Source: Sporomusa malonica (GTDB lineage Bacteria; Bacillota; Negativicutes; Sporomusales; Sporomusaceae). Taken from it: a stretch of 64,000 nt of DNA. Below are positions 15,613 to 27,262 of this stretch, piece by piece; positions within the stretch are counted from its first letter, which is position 1; each line of letters opens with the position of its first letter. The notes beneath the pieces are model-generated. The model was not told the DNA's origin, searched no databases, and saw only the letters and a program-made list of their open reading frames with translations. The stretch lies in NCBI RefSeq assembly GCF_041428715.1, contig NZ_CP155572.1; one strand, written 5' to 3'. Both the position numbers and the translations under genes were made by a program.

Positions 15613-16059
15613 ATGCTCAGCCAATTGAAGGCTAACCAAGGTAAACAAGTTGCTATTGAGTTAGTTAGTGGAAAAAGTCTTTTTGGAACTATTTTGGAGG
15701 TTGATGAGAAAACCTTACGCATGGATACCGATGAGGGAGTGGCAACAATACTTGTCGACTCTATTCAGATTATTTTAGAAAACAATGAGCGCGCCTTGGA
15801 AGAAGTTGATATGGAAGAAATCGTACAACAATTAAGAGATGTTGTAGAAGCTCGCTATGTATGTTTGGGCTGGAATGGGTTTAGATGCCCGGTTAGTTAT
15901 ACTTGTAGAAGACCGCACCGTTGTAACCGGTTTACTTGCCCTGGAAGCTTCAGCATCGGTCAACCGCCACCCGATATGCCTTGCGTAACAGCTTTTTATG
16001 GTATGGTAGGGCCTCGTCAAGAGAAAAAAGCAGGTAGTGAAGAAGACCCTAAGGAATAG
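15613..16059 (+). CDS. Candidate RiPP precursor: Sm-like leader plus six-Cys tail
   Basis: A 148-residue protein in two parts. Residues 1-58 resemble an Sm/Hfq-type five-strand barrel (GKQVAIELVSGKSLFGTILE, then ATILVDSIQIIL). A helix (59-80) follows, then a tail with six Cys at 84, 92, 98, 104, 109 and 124, rich in Arg, Pro and aromatic residues, and a charged end. The radical SAM/SPASM gene starts three bases after the stop, and its ribosome-binding site lies in the last codons, so the two are coupled. This is the arrangement of a modified peptide and its maturase; the leader fold is unlike the short leaders usually seen. Start ATG 15613 follows AAAGGAG at seven bases. An oxidised or metal-binding non-RiPP protein is the alternative. 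Confidence 0.6.
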   Translation: MLSQLKANQGKQVAIELVSGKSLFGTILEVDEKTLRMDTDEGVATILVDSIQIILENNERALEEVDMEEIVQQLRDVVEARYVCLGWNGFRCPVSYTCRRPHRCNRFTCPGSFSIGQPPPDMPCVTAFYGMVGPRQEKKAGSEEDPKE

Positions 16060-16062
16060 CTT

Positions 16063-17283
16063 ATGGAAAACAGAAATGGTCTAGTGTTAAAACAAATCGT
16101 TGATTTTATTGGGGAGTACTCTAAAACAAATCCAGGGTACTCCCCCCAGTCTCTGGCAGTAAGCTTGACCCAAAAGTTCTTCATTAGGTCAGAGGATGCT
16201 AAAAAGCTGGCAATGCTTGTTGAGCAGGAAATAAACGATAAGCTTGGCTTGGCGGCCATGGAGTTAAATCTGACATTTAATTGCAACTTGACTTGTGAAT
16301 ACTGTTTTGTACACAATAAAAGCCCTAACGATAGAATGACTTTAGAAACAGCACAAAAGGCGATCGACTTATTATTTAAGCGACCGTACTCGATTGTGTC
16401 GATCACTTTATTTGGTGGCGAACCGCTCTTGGAATTTGATTTAATAAAAAAGATAGTCCCATATGCTCTGGAAAAAGCGCAAAAGAGTGGCGTTAAAGTT
16501 GACTGGGCCATAACCACCAACGGAACCCTAATTAATGAAGACATTCTGCAGTTTTTTGCGCAACATCAGATCAACATGTTACTTAGTATCGATGGCGGCC
16601 CAGAAACTCACGACCGCTACCGTCGAACCAAAAGCGGCGACGGTACATGGCAGACAATTGCTGATTTAATACCGATTTTACAAACATACCAGCCTTGGCT
16701 TGGGGCAAGAATGACCGTTAGCACGGAAGCGATTAGTAGTATGAGGAGCGATTTTAGGCAGCTCGTAGAATTAGGGATAAACCAATTTATTATCGCTCCG
16801 GCGCAGGGGGCCGAATGCTGGACCAAAGAACAAACAGAACAGTTTGGTTCTAATCTACTAAAGATACAGCAGGATTACCTTGCATTGAAACAGGCAGGTG
16901 CCGCACTATTTATCGAGGACTTTGAAAGTGATGAAAATGAACAGGAACATTTGGGTTGGGGGTGTCGCGCAGGTGTCACCTCTTTGGCCGTAGCCCCTAA
17001 TGGCGATATAAGTCCGTGTTCTAAGCTACTGGGTCTTTCAGATGAAAAAGGCAGATGTATAGTCGGTAATGTACATTCCAGTATTGACTATAAGCTGTTA
17101 GAACCGTTTCAGAAATCAATAAGTCAACAGCCGATGAAGTGTAAGCAATGTACTAATCAGTGCACAGGCGGTTGTTATGCAGTAAACTATGAACAGACTG
17201 GTGACCACTTTGCACTATCTGAGGAGAATTGTCTGTTTTGGGCTGTCCGACAAGCAATTCCCAGATTACCCCCTGATGTATAG
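16063..17283 (+). CDS. Radical SAM/SPASM peptide maturase-like protein
   Basis: A 406-residue enzyme. Residues 1-65 form a helical N-terminal region; the SAM barrel starts with LTFNCNLTCEYC (C74, C78, C81) and has LFGGEPLLEF at 116-125. The SPASM domain carries the usual auxiliary-cluster cysteines C301, C319, C360, C363, C367, C371 and C390 (CRAG...PC...CKQC...C.GGC...C). This layout is that of maturases making thioether or C-C crosslinks in Cys-rich peptides, such as SCIFF maturases. It is coupled to the six-Cys protein upstream, its probable substrate. It has no neighbouring protease or exporter gene, so the product may stay in the mother cell or spore. A strong terminator follows. Confidence 0.85.
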   Translation: MENRNGLVLKQIVDFIGEYSKTNPGYSPQSLAVSLTQKFFIRSEDAKKLAMLVEQEINDKLGLAAMELNLTFNCNLTCEYCFVHNKSPNDRMTLETAQKAIDLLFKRPYSIVSITLFGGEPLLEFDLIKKIVPYALEKAQKSGVKVDWAITTNGTLINEDILQFFAQHQINMLLSIDGGPETHDRYRRTKSGDGTWQTIADLIPILQTYQPWLGARMTVSTEAISSMRSDFRQLVELGINQFIIAPAQGAECWTKEQTEQFGSNLLKIQQDYLALKQAGAALFIEDFESDENEQEHLGWGCRAGVTSLAVAPNGDISPCSKLLGLSDEKGRCIVGNVHSSIDYKLLEPFQKSISQQPMKCKQCTNQCTGGCYAVNYEQTGDHFALSEENCLFWAVRQAIPRLPPDV

Positions 17284-17307
17284 AGTTCTGTTTTATACCC
17301 TAGCATG

Positions 17308-17349
17308 AACTTCGGGTTATCTATAATTATAGACCCGAAGTTTTTTTTT
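17308..17349 (+). terminator. Strong terminator after the radical SAM gene
   Basis: AACTTCGGGT pairs with ACCCGAAGTT and runs into nine T. Confidence 0.9.
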
Positions 17350-17441
17350 CTGCTTCTCTCGGTTTAGAGCATACCTGTAACCTTCTCCTCATATATGTTA
17401 TTGTCTTAGGCATTTGTCACTTCATAAAAGGGGATGGCTGC

Positions 17442-18701
17442 ATGGGGAAGCGAGACTGGTTACTAGCTCTTTGGTTAATTTGGTGGTTTATCATGCCTAT
17501 TCTGCCGGATGGCGCACAGGCTGAGGCACAGGAAAATAAAAACCAAATCATCGTTAATATTCCTAGTCGCACACTGGAATTGTACAAGGACAATACTCTG
17601 ATAAAGGAATATCAGATTGCTATTGGGAAACCGTCCACACCTACGCCTACCGGAGAGTTTACTATCATTGAAAAAGAAGTTGATCCTGCCTGGTATCCCC
17701 CTGGCAAGGGCTATGTTGTGCCTTCCGGACCTAGTAACCCGTTGGGTTACCGTTGGATGGGGATTGGCTCTATGTATGGTATTCATGGCACAAACGCCCC
17801 TTGGTCAATTGGACTAGCTGTTTCGAATGGTTGTATGCGGATGCAGGAAGAAGATGTCGAAGAATTATTTGAGCTTGTGAACTCTGACACACTGGTTAAA
17901 GTTGAGTATGAACGAATTAAAGTTCGGATTGATAATAATGGAAAAGCGTCTATTGGCGTTTATCCTGATGTATACGGACGGCAGCGAGTAACTGTGGCGG
18001 GCGTAAAAGAGGCGCTGGCCCAGGCTAATTTAGGTAATCTGGTTGATGATGCATTTTTGGAGACGCTCGTCGAAGCAGTTCCAGACAGGCAGGTTGTGTT
18101 TGCACAGCTGCACAAGCTTAAGATAAATGGCAGAATGCGTCCTGAACGCATAATATCCTGGGAAGGTAAAAAGCATATCCCTGTCATGGCGCTAGTTGAT
18201 AGCCTACATACCACTGTAACCTGGAATGAAGGCAATAAGACAATTACTCGTCAAAACCTGACCGCTCCTGGCTTTAAACGCGGTAATACCATATATGTTA
18301 ACGTTGAGCATCTACCAGTATTATTCGGTGGGCGGGAAGTGTGGAATGACAGTCAGAACTGCCTGGAACTCATGCTACCGGTGGCTAATCTTGATGGTCA
18401 GTTGCTGTCAGGAGATATTCAACGTATAGGGGATACCTTAGCTGTCCCTGCTCTTACGTTAGCACAGGCACTTGGTGAGCGAGTAACTTGGCGGCCTAGT
18501 ACAGCAGAACTGCTGGTACACGGCAGGCCGGCGCCGATCAGGATGATAGGAGGACAGCCATTTGTAACAATACAGGATATTGGTAAAGTATATAATACCG
18601 CCGCCGTATGGGACGATAAATCCCAGTCAATAGAGTTGTCTTATCCGCTGTACACCATCGACTATTCGATGTATCTTGATCCAGGTGAAGAATTCCTTTG
18701 A
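17442..18701 (+). CDS. L,D-transpeptidase (YkuD) with C-terminal copper-amine-oxidase-N-like domains
   Basis: An exported 419-residue enzyme: signal peptide or anchor at residues 6-25, then a YkuD domain (about 33-180) with IPSRTLELYKD, the catalytic HGTNAPWSIGLAVSNGCMRM (H115, C131, R133), and a long C-terminal part. The latter (about 220-410) reads like repeated Cu-amine-oxidase-N stalk domains (ISWEGKKHIPVMALVDSLHTTVTWNEGNKTI). It forms 3-3 crosslinks or attaches proteins in peptidoglycan; in spore-formers this could be cell wall or cortex related. It is a single gene between two terminated units, upstream of the rRNA promoters. Confidence 0.88.
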   Translation: MGKRDWLLALWLIWWFIMPILPDGAQAEAQENKNQIIVNIPSRTLELYKDNTLIKEYQIAIGKPSTPTPTGEFTIIEKEVDPAWYPPGKGYVVPSGPSNPLGYRWMGIGSMYGIHGTNAPWSIGLAVSNGCMRMQEEDVEELFELVNSDTLVKVEYERIKVRIDNNGKASIGVYPDVYGRQRVTVAGVKEALAQANLGNLVDDAFLETLVEAVPDRQVVFAQLHKLKINGRMRPERIISWEGKKHIPVMALVDSLHTTVTWNEGNKTITRQNLTAPGFKRGNTIYVNVEHLPVLFGGREVWNDSQNCLELMLPVANLDGQLLSGDIQRIGDTLAVPALTLAQALGERVTWRPSTAELLVHGRPAPIRMIGGQPFVTIQDIGKVYNTAAVWDDKSQSIELSYPLYTIDYSMYLDPGEEFL

Positions 18702-18744
18702 GTAAGTTGGGCAGTTTTGGAGATAATTACTTGTAGCAGGTGGA

Positions 18745-18774
18745 TTGACATGACAGAGCGAGGCGTGATATTAT
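18745..18774 (+). promoter_or_regulatory. rRNA operon promoter P1
   Basis: TTGACA-N18-TATTAT, 312 bases upstream of 16S. The leader from 18702 to 19056 contains no gene. Confidence 0.75.
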
Positions 18775-18859
18775 AAGTAAGTCGCCATTCGGTGCGGCAA
18801 AATATTCCAAAATGCATGACGAGAAATAAGTTTTGGAATAAAGGCAGAAAAGAATTATG

Positions 18860-18888
18860 TTGACACGATGAACCAAGCGTGATAACAT
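18860..18888 (+). promoter_or_regulatory. rRNA operon promoter P2
   Basis: TTGACA-N17-TAACAT within GTGATAACAT, 197 bases upstream of 16S. It is followed by CCTGAAAACTGAACA, the typical leader motif. Confidence 0.75.
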
Positions 18889-19056
18889 ATAAAAGCTGTC
18901 GAATTGAGCAGCAATGCGAACGACAACAACGTTCCCTGAAAACTGAACAATGTAAAGTAATGCATCATAAAAAAGCCAGATGTGCGTGCGTGTCGCAAGA
19001 CACAAACCAAAACAATTTTTGATTTAATGAGCCGATAAACGGCTTCAATAAATGTT

Positions 19057-20618
<1,562 letters not shown>

Positions 20619-20732
20619 GGGAGATAACAGGCTTGAAATACAGTCTGAAATCCTAGGTCGGTACATCTTGGCAGATGCATAAATCTTACATTGTTTAGTT
20701 TTGAGGGAATGCAAGTTGCCACAAAGTACCTG

Positions 20733-20761
20733 TTGCACGCAACAGTGAAGTGTGATAACAT
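20733..20761 (+). promoter_or_regulatory. Promoter-like element in the 16S-5S spacer
   Basis: TTGCAC-N17-TAACAT with the same GTGATAACAT core as rRNA P2. Confidence 0.4.
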
Positions 20762-20786
20762 AGATATTCCTGAAAACAAAAAAACA

Positions 20787-20903
20787 TCCAGTGACGATAG
20801 CTGTGGGGTTCCATCTGTTCCCATACCGAACACAGTAATTAAGCCCACAAACGCCGAAGGTACTTGGCTGGAAACGGCCTGGGAGATTAGGAAGTTGCTG
20901 GTT
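20787..20903 (+). rRNA. rrf: 5S ribosomal RNA, first copy, between 16S and 23S
   Basis: A normal-length 5S of about 117 nt: TCCAGTGACGATAGC at the start pairs with GTTGCTGG at the end; the loop motif CCCATACCGAACACAG and the GGTACTTGGCTGG segment are present. Helix II pairs GTGGG with CCCAC. Its place between 16S and 23S is unusual. It is probably the fully functional 5S of this operon. Confidence 0.95.
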
Positions 20904-20932
20904 TAGGAACGAAAGTTACCACAACTTACTTG

Positions 20933-20961
20933 TTGAAACACACAAGTGGTTGTGATAATAT
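20933..20961 (+). promoter_or_regulatory. Promoter-like element in the 5S-23S spacer
   Basis: TTGAAA-N17-TAATAT, again with a TGTGATAA core. The spacer 20904-21234 otherwise shows no tRNA or gene. Confidence 0.45.
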
Positions 20962-21234
20962 AAATGTTCCAATGTTCCTTGAAAACTGCACAGAAGAAAG
21001 CAAAAGGTAAATTACCTCTCATATGCAAATATGTAGAAGTAACTTAACGAAGCGCAATTAGGATTCTAAAAAAGTCCTTAAATGAGCATTAGCAAAGTTT
21101 AAGGCAGGCGAAACTGGCTAGAAGGTGTCAGCTGCGAGGCGGACCGGAAGACGTTGCCGCGCCGCGTACAATCGTACGCAAGCAAAACGTCTGAGGACCA
21201 ACGAAGCAGATGGCGGCTTATAGACAGTTGCAGC

Positions 21235-24151
<2,917 letters not shown>

Positions 24152-24260
24152 CAAGTTCGTTCGCACCGTAGGTGCGAACATAACAAATCATAATATTGCG
24201 CAATGCTTTTCTTCTGTGAAGTTTTCAGGGAACATACTCTCAAGAGATGTTCACCTTATA

Positions 24261-24447
24261 TCCAGTGACGATAGCTGTGGGGGCCCACCTGTTCCCATAC
24301 CGAACACAGTAGTTAAGGACAGGAAGATGCACCTAACACATGAAGGTATTACAGCTATGAATTAAGATAAAGTACATAAACAGAACGCTGATAAACGCCG
24401 AAGGTACTTGGCTGGAAACGGCCTGGGAGATTAGGAAGTTGCTGGTT
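24261..24447 (+). rRNA. rrf: 5S ribosomal RNA, second copy, with a 75-nt replacement segment
   Basis: Both ends match the first 5S almost exactly (TCCAGTGACGATAGCTGTGG at the start; AAACGCCGAAGGTACTTGGC to the end). Between them, bases 24318-24392 replace the five bases CCCAC of helix II, so the gene is about 187 nt. ATAGCTGT in the 5' arm (24271-24278) is perfectly complementary to ACAGCTAT in the insert (24351-24358), which could rebuild a longer stem. It is either an expanded functional 5S or a damaged copy; the conserved flanks and terminator suggest it is still transcribed. Confidence 0.8.
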
Positions 24448-24450
24448 AGT

Positions 24451-24484
24451 AAAACACCTACTAAATAATGTAGGTGTTTTTTTA
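24451..24484 (+). terminator. rRNA operon terminator
   Basis: AAACACCTAC pairs with GTAGGTGTTT, then a T run. Confidence 0.9.
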
Positions 24485-24520
24485 TTGCCGTAAGGCTTAG
24501 ACTGTTCAGAGTGCCCCAGA

Positions 24521-25009
24521 TTGCCTTACTCATATTGTACGGCCGGAAGGAGGACGCAACCGGAGTCGCATGACTTTGATTATGAGGTAATAGACTCTGC
24601 CGCAGGATTTAATTATTCAAACCCAGACCATGCTGCCGAAGCCCACCTGGATGTGGCCATTTGCAGCTTGCTGCAAGGCGGCTACTATCTTTCGCATCGC
24701 GAAAGTGATGCGCGTGCGGCCATTCAAATGCGACCGGACTGGGCCTTGGCACACAATACAATAGGCATTATATTATGGAAACAAGGTAAAACTCAGGAGG
24801 CATTATCTGAATTTGCTATTGCAGTACAACTTGATAAGCGCGATGAATACAAATATAACGCCAGTCTAAATGATAGCAAGCTCAATCCGATGATTGTAGA
24901 TTTTGATTACTCACTTCCTATAGATGAGGAGTTTTTTAGCAAATATTTCACTCGCTGCTCGTTTAATATACCCGACTATTTGCAGCAGCCGCATGTAAAT
25001 GATGATTAG
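24521..25009 (+). CDS. TPR-containing protein, uncertain start, possibly a 5'-truncated remnant
   Basis: The frame encodes one clear tetratricopeptide unit, MRPDWALAHNTIGIILWKQG with the following KTQEALSEFAIAVQLD, near residues 75-110, preceded by another degenerate helix pair (HLDVAICSLLQGGYYLSH). The acidic C-terminus ends VNDD. The strong site GGAAGGAGG (24542-24550) has no ATG, GTG or TTG at normal distance in frame; the first candidate is TTG 24521, upstream of that site. The gene therefore looks cut or fused near its 5' end just behind the rRNA terminator. A good terminator follows the stop. Function unknown; TPRs mediate protein contacts. Confidence 0.5.
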   Translation: MPYSYCTAGRRTQPESHDFDYEVIDSAAGFNYSNPDHAAEAHLDVAICSLLQGGYYLSHRESDARAAIQMRPDWALAHNTIGIILWKQGKTQEALSEFAIAVQLDKRDEYKYNASLNDSKLNPMIVDFDYSLPIDEEFFSKYFTRCSFNIPDYLQQPHVNDD

Positions 25010-25012
25010 AAG

Positions 25013-25048
25013 AAATCGCCTCTACCTGTCAAAAGGAGAGGCGATTTT
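25013..25048 (+). terminator. Terminator after the TPR frame
   Basis: AAATCGCCTCT pairs with AGAGGCGATTT. Confidence 0.8.
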
Positions 25049-25054
25049 AACTTT

Positions 25055-25143
25055 CCTGATAGAAAGTATAACTTTCTCCTGGATAAGGGCAACATCGGCT
25101 TCCGCTTTCGCCAGAGGCTCGGCACAAGTCGTGTTTTCTTTAT
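25055..25143 (+). repeat. Dispersed ~89-bp structured repeat, copy 2
   Basis: Starts CCTGATAGAAAGTATAACTT and ends AAGTCGTGTTTTCTTTAT. The perfect dyad GAAAGTATAACTTTC is intact. It lies between two convergent genes. Confidence 0.85.
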
Positions 25144-25157
25144 GGCATAATATAAAA

Positions 25158-26021
25158 TTACATTGTTGTACGACCTTGAGTACTGATATTCAAGGTTGTG
25201 TCGTGGCCCGAGTTTAGGGAGCAGAAAGCTACACAAGCATAACGAGTGATAGTATCAGGTGCTAGCGCCGTACTTTCTGAAGGGGAGATTATATGCAAAG
25301 CTGATTGATCCATCCAGTAATGACTATCAGCGCTAACATTCAAGCAAATTATAGCGGGATTGGTACCGATATTGCTAATGGTATAGGAGTAATTGTAGGG
25401 TAGTACATCAAGCGGTGTGGTGTAAGACCAAGCTGCGGTTGTATGTACGATATCTGATACATTAAGTATATCTGGCTTACAAATACAGGGTACTATGTCG
25501 GGTGGATTATAACTAATCTGTATAAACGGCCAGTAGCTGGAGTCACAGTAATTACCACTAAATAGTGAAACAGAGTTACTGGGATAAATTGGTTCATGCA
25601 TCCTAAACAAGAGACCGAAATTGGCGCTTTCGCTGCTTTGCCATTCCTTTATCAATTTTGTGATCTCAAAAGATAATTGTTCGGCAGTGTCAGAGATAGC
25701 CGTTGTGGCAACTGGATTAGGGCTGGTGAGTGGAGGATGCCGCAAGGAGGTAGAAGTTGGCTTCCAGCGGGAAACAATTGGATAGGCTTCGATAACCTTT
25801 GAACATGATGGATTATTGTAAGCGATAAAGAAATTAGCTCTAGCGGATGTAATCTTTAGGTCAGCAGGGATCGAGGTTAAATCCCATAATGCAATTGACT
25901 CATAGTAGCAATTTGTATGTCCACCTACTAATAAGTAACCACGTTTCATTGTCCTAGCTACTGTTCGGTTGCACGTAATGTACGCGTCAATAAGAGGGGG
26001 CTTAATATACTTACTAGGCAT
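25158..26021 (-). CDS. DNRLRE-like plus DUF6385-like surface protein
   Basis: A 287-residue protein without a signal peptide. The N-terminal two thirds look like a DNRLRE domain (SIALWDLTSIPADLKITSARANFFIAY, then WKPTSTSLRHPP and LSFEITKLIKEWQ). The C-terminal third (from about 185) resembles DUF6385: AWSYTTPLDVLPYNYSYTISN, then SADSHYWMDQSALHIISP. Such proteins are frequent in Sporomusaceae and are thought to be on spores or the cell surface; this is context, not proof. ATG 26021 follows AGGTG; a GTG at 26030 is possible. The neighbour upstream on the same strand has the same C-terminal domain type. Confidence 0.65.
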   Translation of the reverse strand: MPSKYIKPPLIDAYITCNRTVARTMKRGYLLVGGHTNCYYESIALWDLTSIPADLKITSARANFFIAYNNPSCSKVIEAYPIVSRWKPTSTSLRHPPLTSPNPVATTAISDTAEQLSFEITKLIKEWQSSESANFGLLFRMHEPIYPSNSVSLFSGNYCDSSYWPFIQISYNPPDIVPCICKPDILNVSDIVHTTAAWSYTTPLDVLPYNYSYTISNIGTNPAIICLNVSADSHYWMDQSALHIISPSESTALAPDTITRYACVAFCSLNSGHDTTLNISTQGRTTM

Positions 26022-26069
26022 AAGCTTCACCTACATTTCACATAAAAAGTGCTAAATATCATTTGATAT

Positions 26070-26109
26070 AAATACATTTCCCTCATCGTAAGATGAGGGA
26101 AATGTATTT
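26070..26109 (-). terminator. Long palindrome between two DUF6385-type genes
   Basis: AAATACATTTCCCTCATC pairs with GATGAGGGAAATGTATTT (18-bp stem, 4-base loop). It should end transcription from the upstream minus-strand gene. Confidence 0.75.
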
Positions 26110-26134
26110 AGCAGGCGATGGTAGTGATGTAACT

Positions 26135-27019
26135 TTACTCAACTGCGTTACCTTGGAAAAAGATGTTAAGTGTTACAGCACTTGCGGTACCGCCCTCGGC
26201 ATAGTAGTATACGCGGGCATATTTGAGGAAGATAGAGGAAATCAGGGCTGCTGTACCGTTGTAGGCGATTGTTACTGGAGTGGTGTTCTCGTTTATCCAA
26301 TTGGTAGCATCAGGGCTCATTTGTAGGTATACTGCTGCGGTATTTCCTGATTCTGAGTTGTTAACTACGCCATACGTCCATTGGCCGAGGCCTAGTATTT
26401 CTCTTTGGACGCCAGGACCGCCTTCGTCGATGGCGGTAATAGTGAAAGAAACATCAGTTGTAGAGAGAGCAACGGAAACAGGAATTATAACAGTTGGGCA
26501 GATAGGAAGAGCAGCATCGGCGCTAACCGGAGTAGTAGCAGTAGTGCAGATAGGCAGCGAAGTAGCGGTACTGATAGGCACAGTAGAAGTAGTGCAGATA
26601 GGAAGAGCAGCATCGGCGCTAACCGGAGTAGTAGCAGTGGTGCAGATAGGCAGCGAAGTAGCGGTACTGATAGGCACAGTAGAAGTAGTGCAGATAGGAA
26701 GAGCAGCATCGGCGCTAACCGGAGTAGTAGCAGTGGTGCAGATAGGCAGCGAAGTAGCGGTACTGATAGGCACAGTAGAAGTGGTGCAGATAGGAAGAGC
26801 AGCATCGGCGCTAACCGGAGTAGTAGCAGTGGTGCAGATAGGCAGCGAAGTAGCGGTACTGATAGGCACAGTAGCAGTAGCGCACATAGGCAGCGCAGTA
26901 GTAGCTATAACATCTAAGCTGCCGGAAGAGTCGGTGTTTAATGCTGTACTAAGATCACTACCATATATTTGCACCTTCATTTGTTGGGCTTGGTCTTGGA
27001 AAACCTTAAAGTTAGGCAT
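26135..27019 (-). CDS. DUF6385-like protein with 16-residue Cys repeats
   Basis: 294 residues in three parts. The first 35 residues are a polar head (MPNFKVFQDQAQQMKVQIYG). Residues about 40-190 are a low-complexity repeat of 16 residues ending LPIC; pairs of units make a 32-residue (96-bp) period, so a Cys recurs every 16 positions, with Thr, Ser, Ala and Val between. The C-terminal 100 residues are DUF6385-like (LGLGQWTYGVVNNSESGNTA, then YLQMSPDATNWI). It could form a cross-linked or glycosylated (Thr/Ser-rich) fibre on the spore or cell surface. It starts after AAGGGGG. Function not recognised beyond this. Confidence 0.7.
   Translation of the reverse strand: MPNFKVFQDQAQQMKVQIYGSDLSTALNTDSSGSLDVIATTALPMCATATVPISTATSLPICTTATTPVSADAALPICTTSTVPISTATSLPICTTATTPVSADAALPICTTSTVPISTATSLPICTTATTPVSADAALPICTTSTVPISTATSLPICTTATTPVSADAALPICPTVIIPVSVALSTTDVSFTITAIDEGGPGVQREILGLGQWTYGVVNNSESGNTAAVYLQMSPDATNWINENTTPVTIAYNGTAALISSIFLKYARVYYYAEGGTASAVTLNIFFQGNAVE
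26498..26881. repeat. Four 96-bp tandem repeats inside the DUF6385-like gene
   Basis: Four near-identical units of 96 bp, each two 48-bp halves; only a few single-base differences, which suggests recent homogenisation. Confidence 0.9.
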
Positions 27020-27210
27020 AGTCTATATTTCCCCCTTAATTAAGTTGAATTTCTGCAAAAGCAGGTATTTAAGAGGTGGCATGGATATTTAACATAATAA
27101 GCTAATGTCTACCTCATGATGTAGTCTATGACCTTTAATAAGTAAAGGTTAATGTGATGAACATAAAATATGGATAGTTTCTCTATGTAATTTAGTGTAT
27201 GCCGTGAGGC

Positions 27211-27238
27211 ACCATGCTGACTGGCGGAACATATATTA
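27211..27238 (+). promoter_or_regulatory. Possible sigma-K-type promoter of the glycosyltransferase operon
   Basis: AC-N17-CATATATTA fits the sigma-K consensus fully, 24 bases before the first start codon. The rest of 27020-27210 shows no gene. Confidence 0.5.
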
Positions 27239-27262
27239 AATACAAATCCGGGGGGTGGAGAA

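Noticed and set aside
26280..27092. Plus-strand open frames over the 96-bp repeats
   Set aside because: They mirror the repeat; the minus-strand frame has a ribosome site and a recognisable C-terminal domain.
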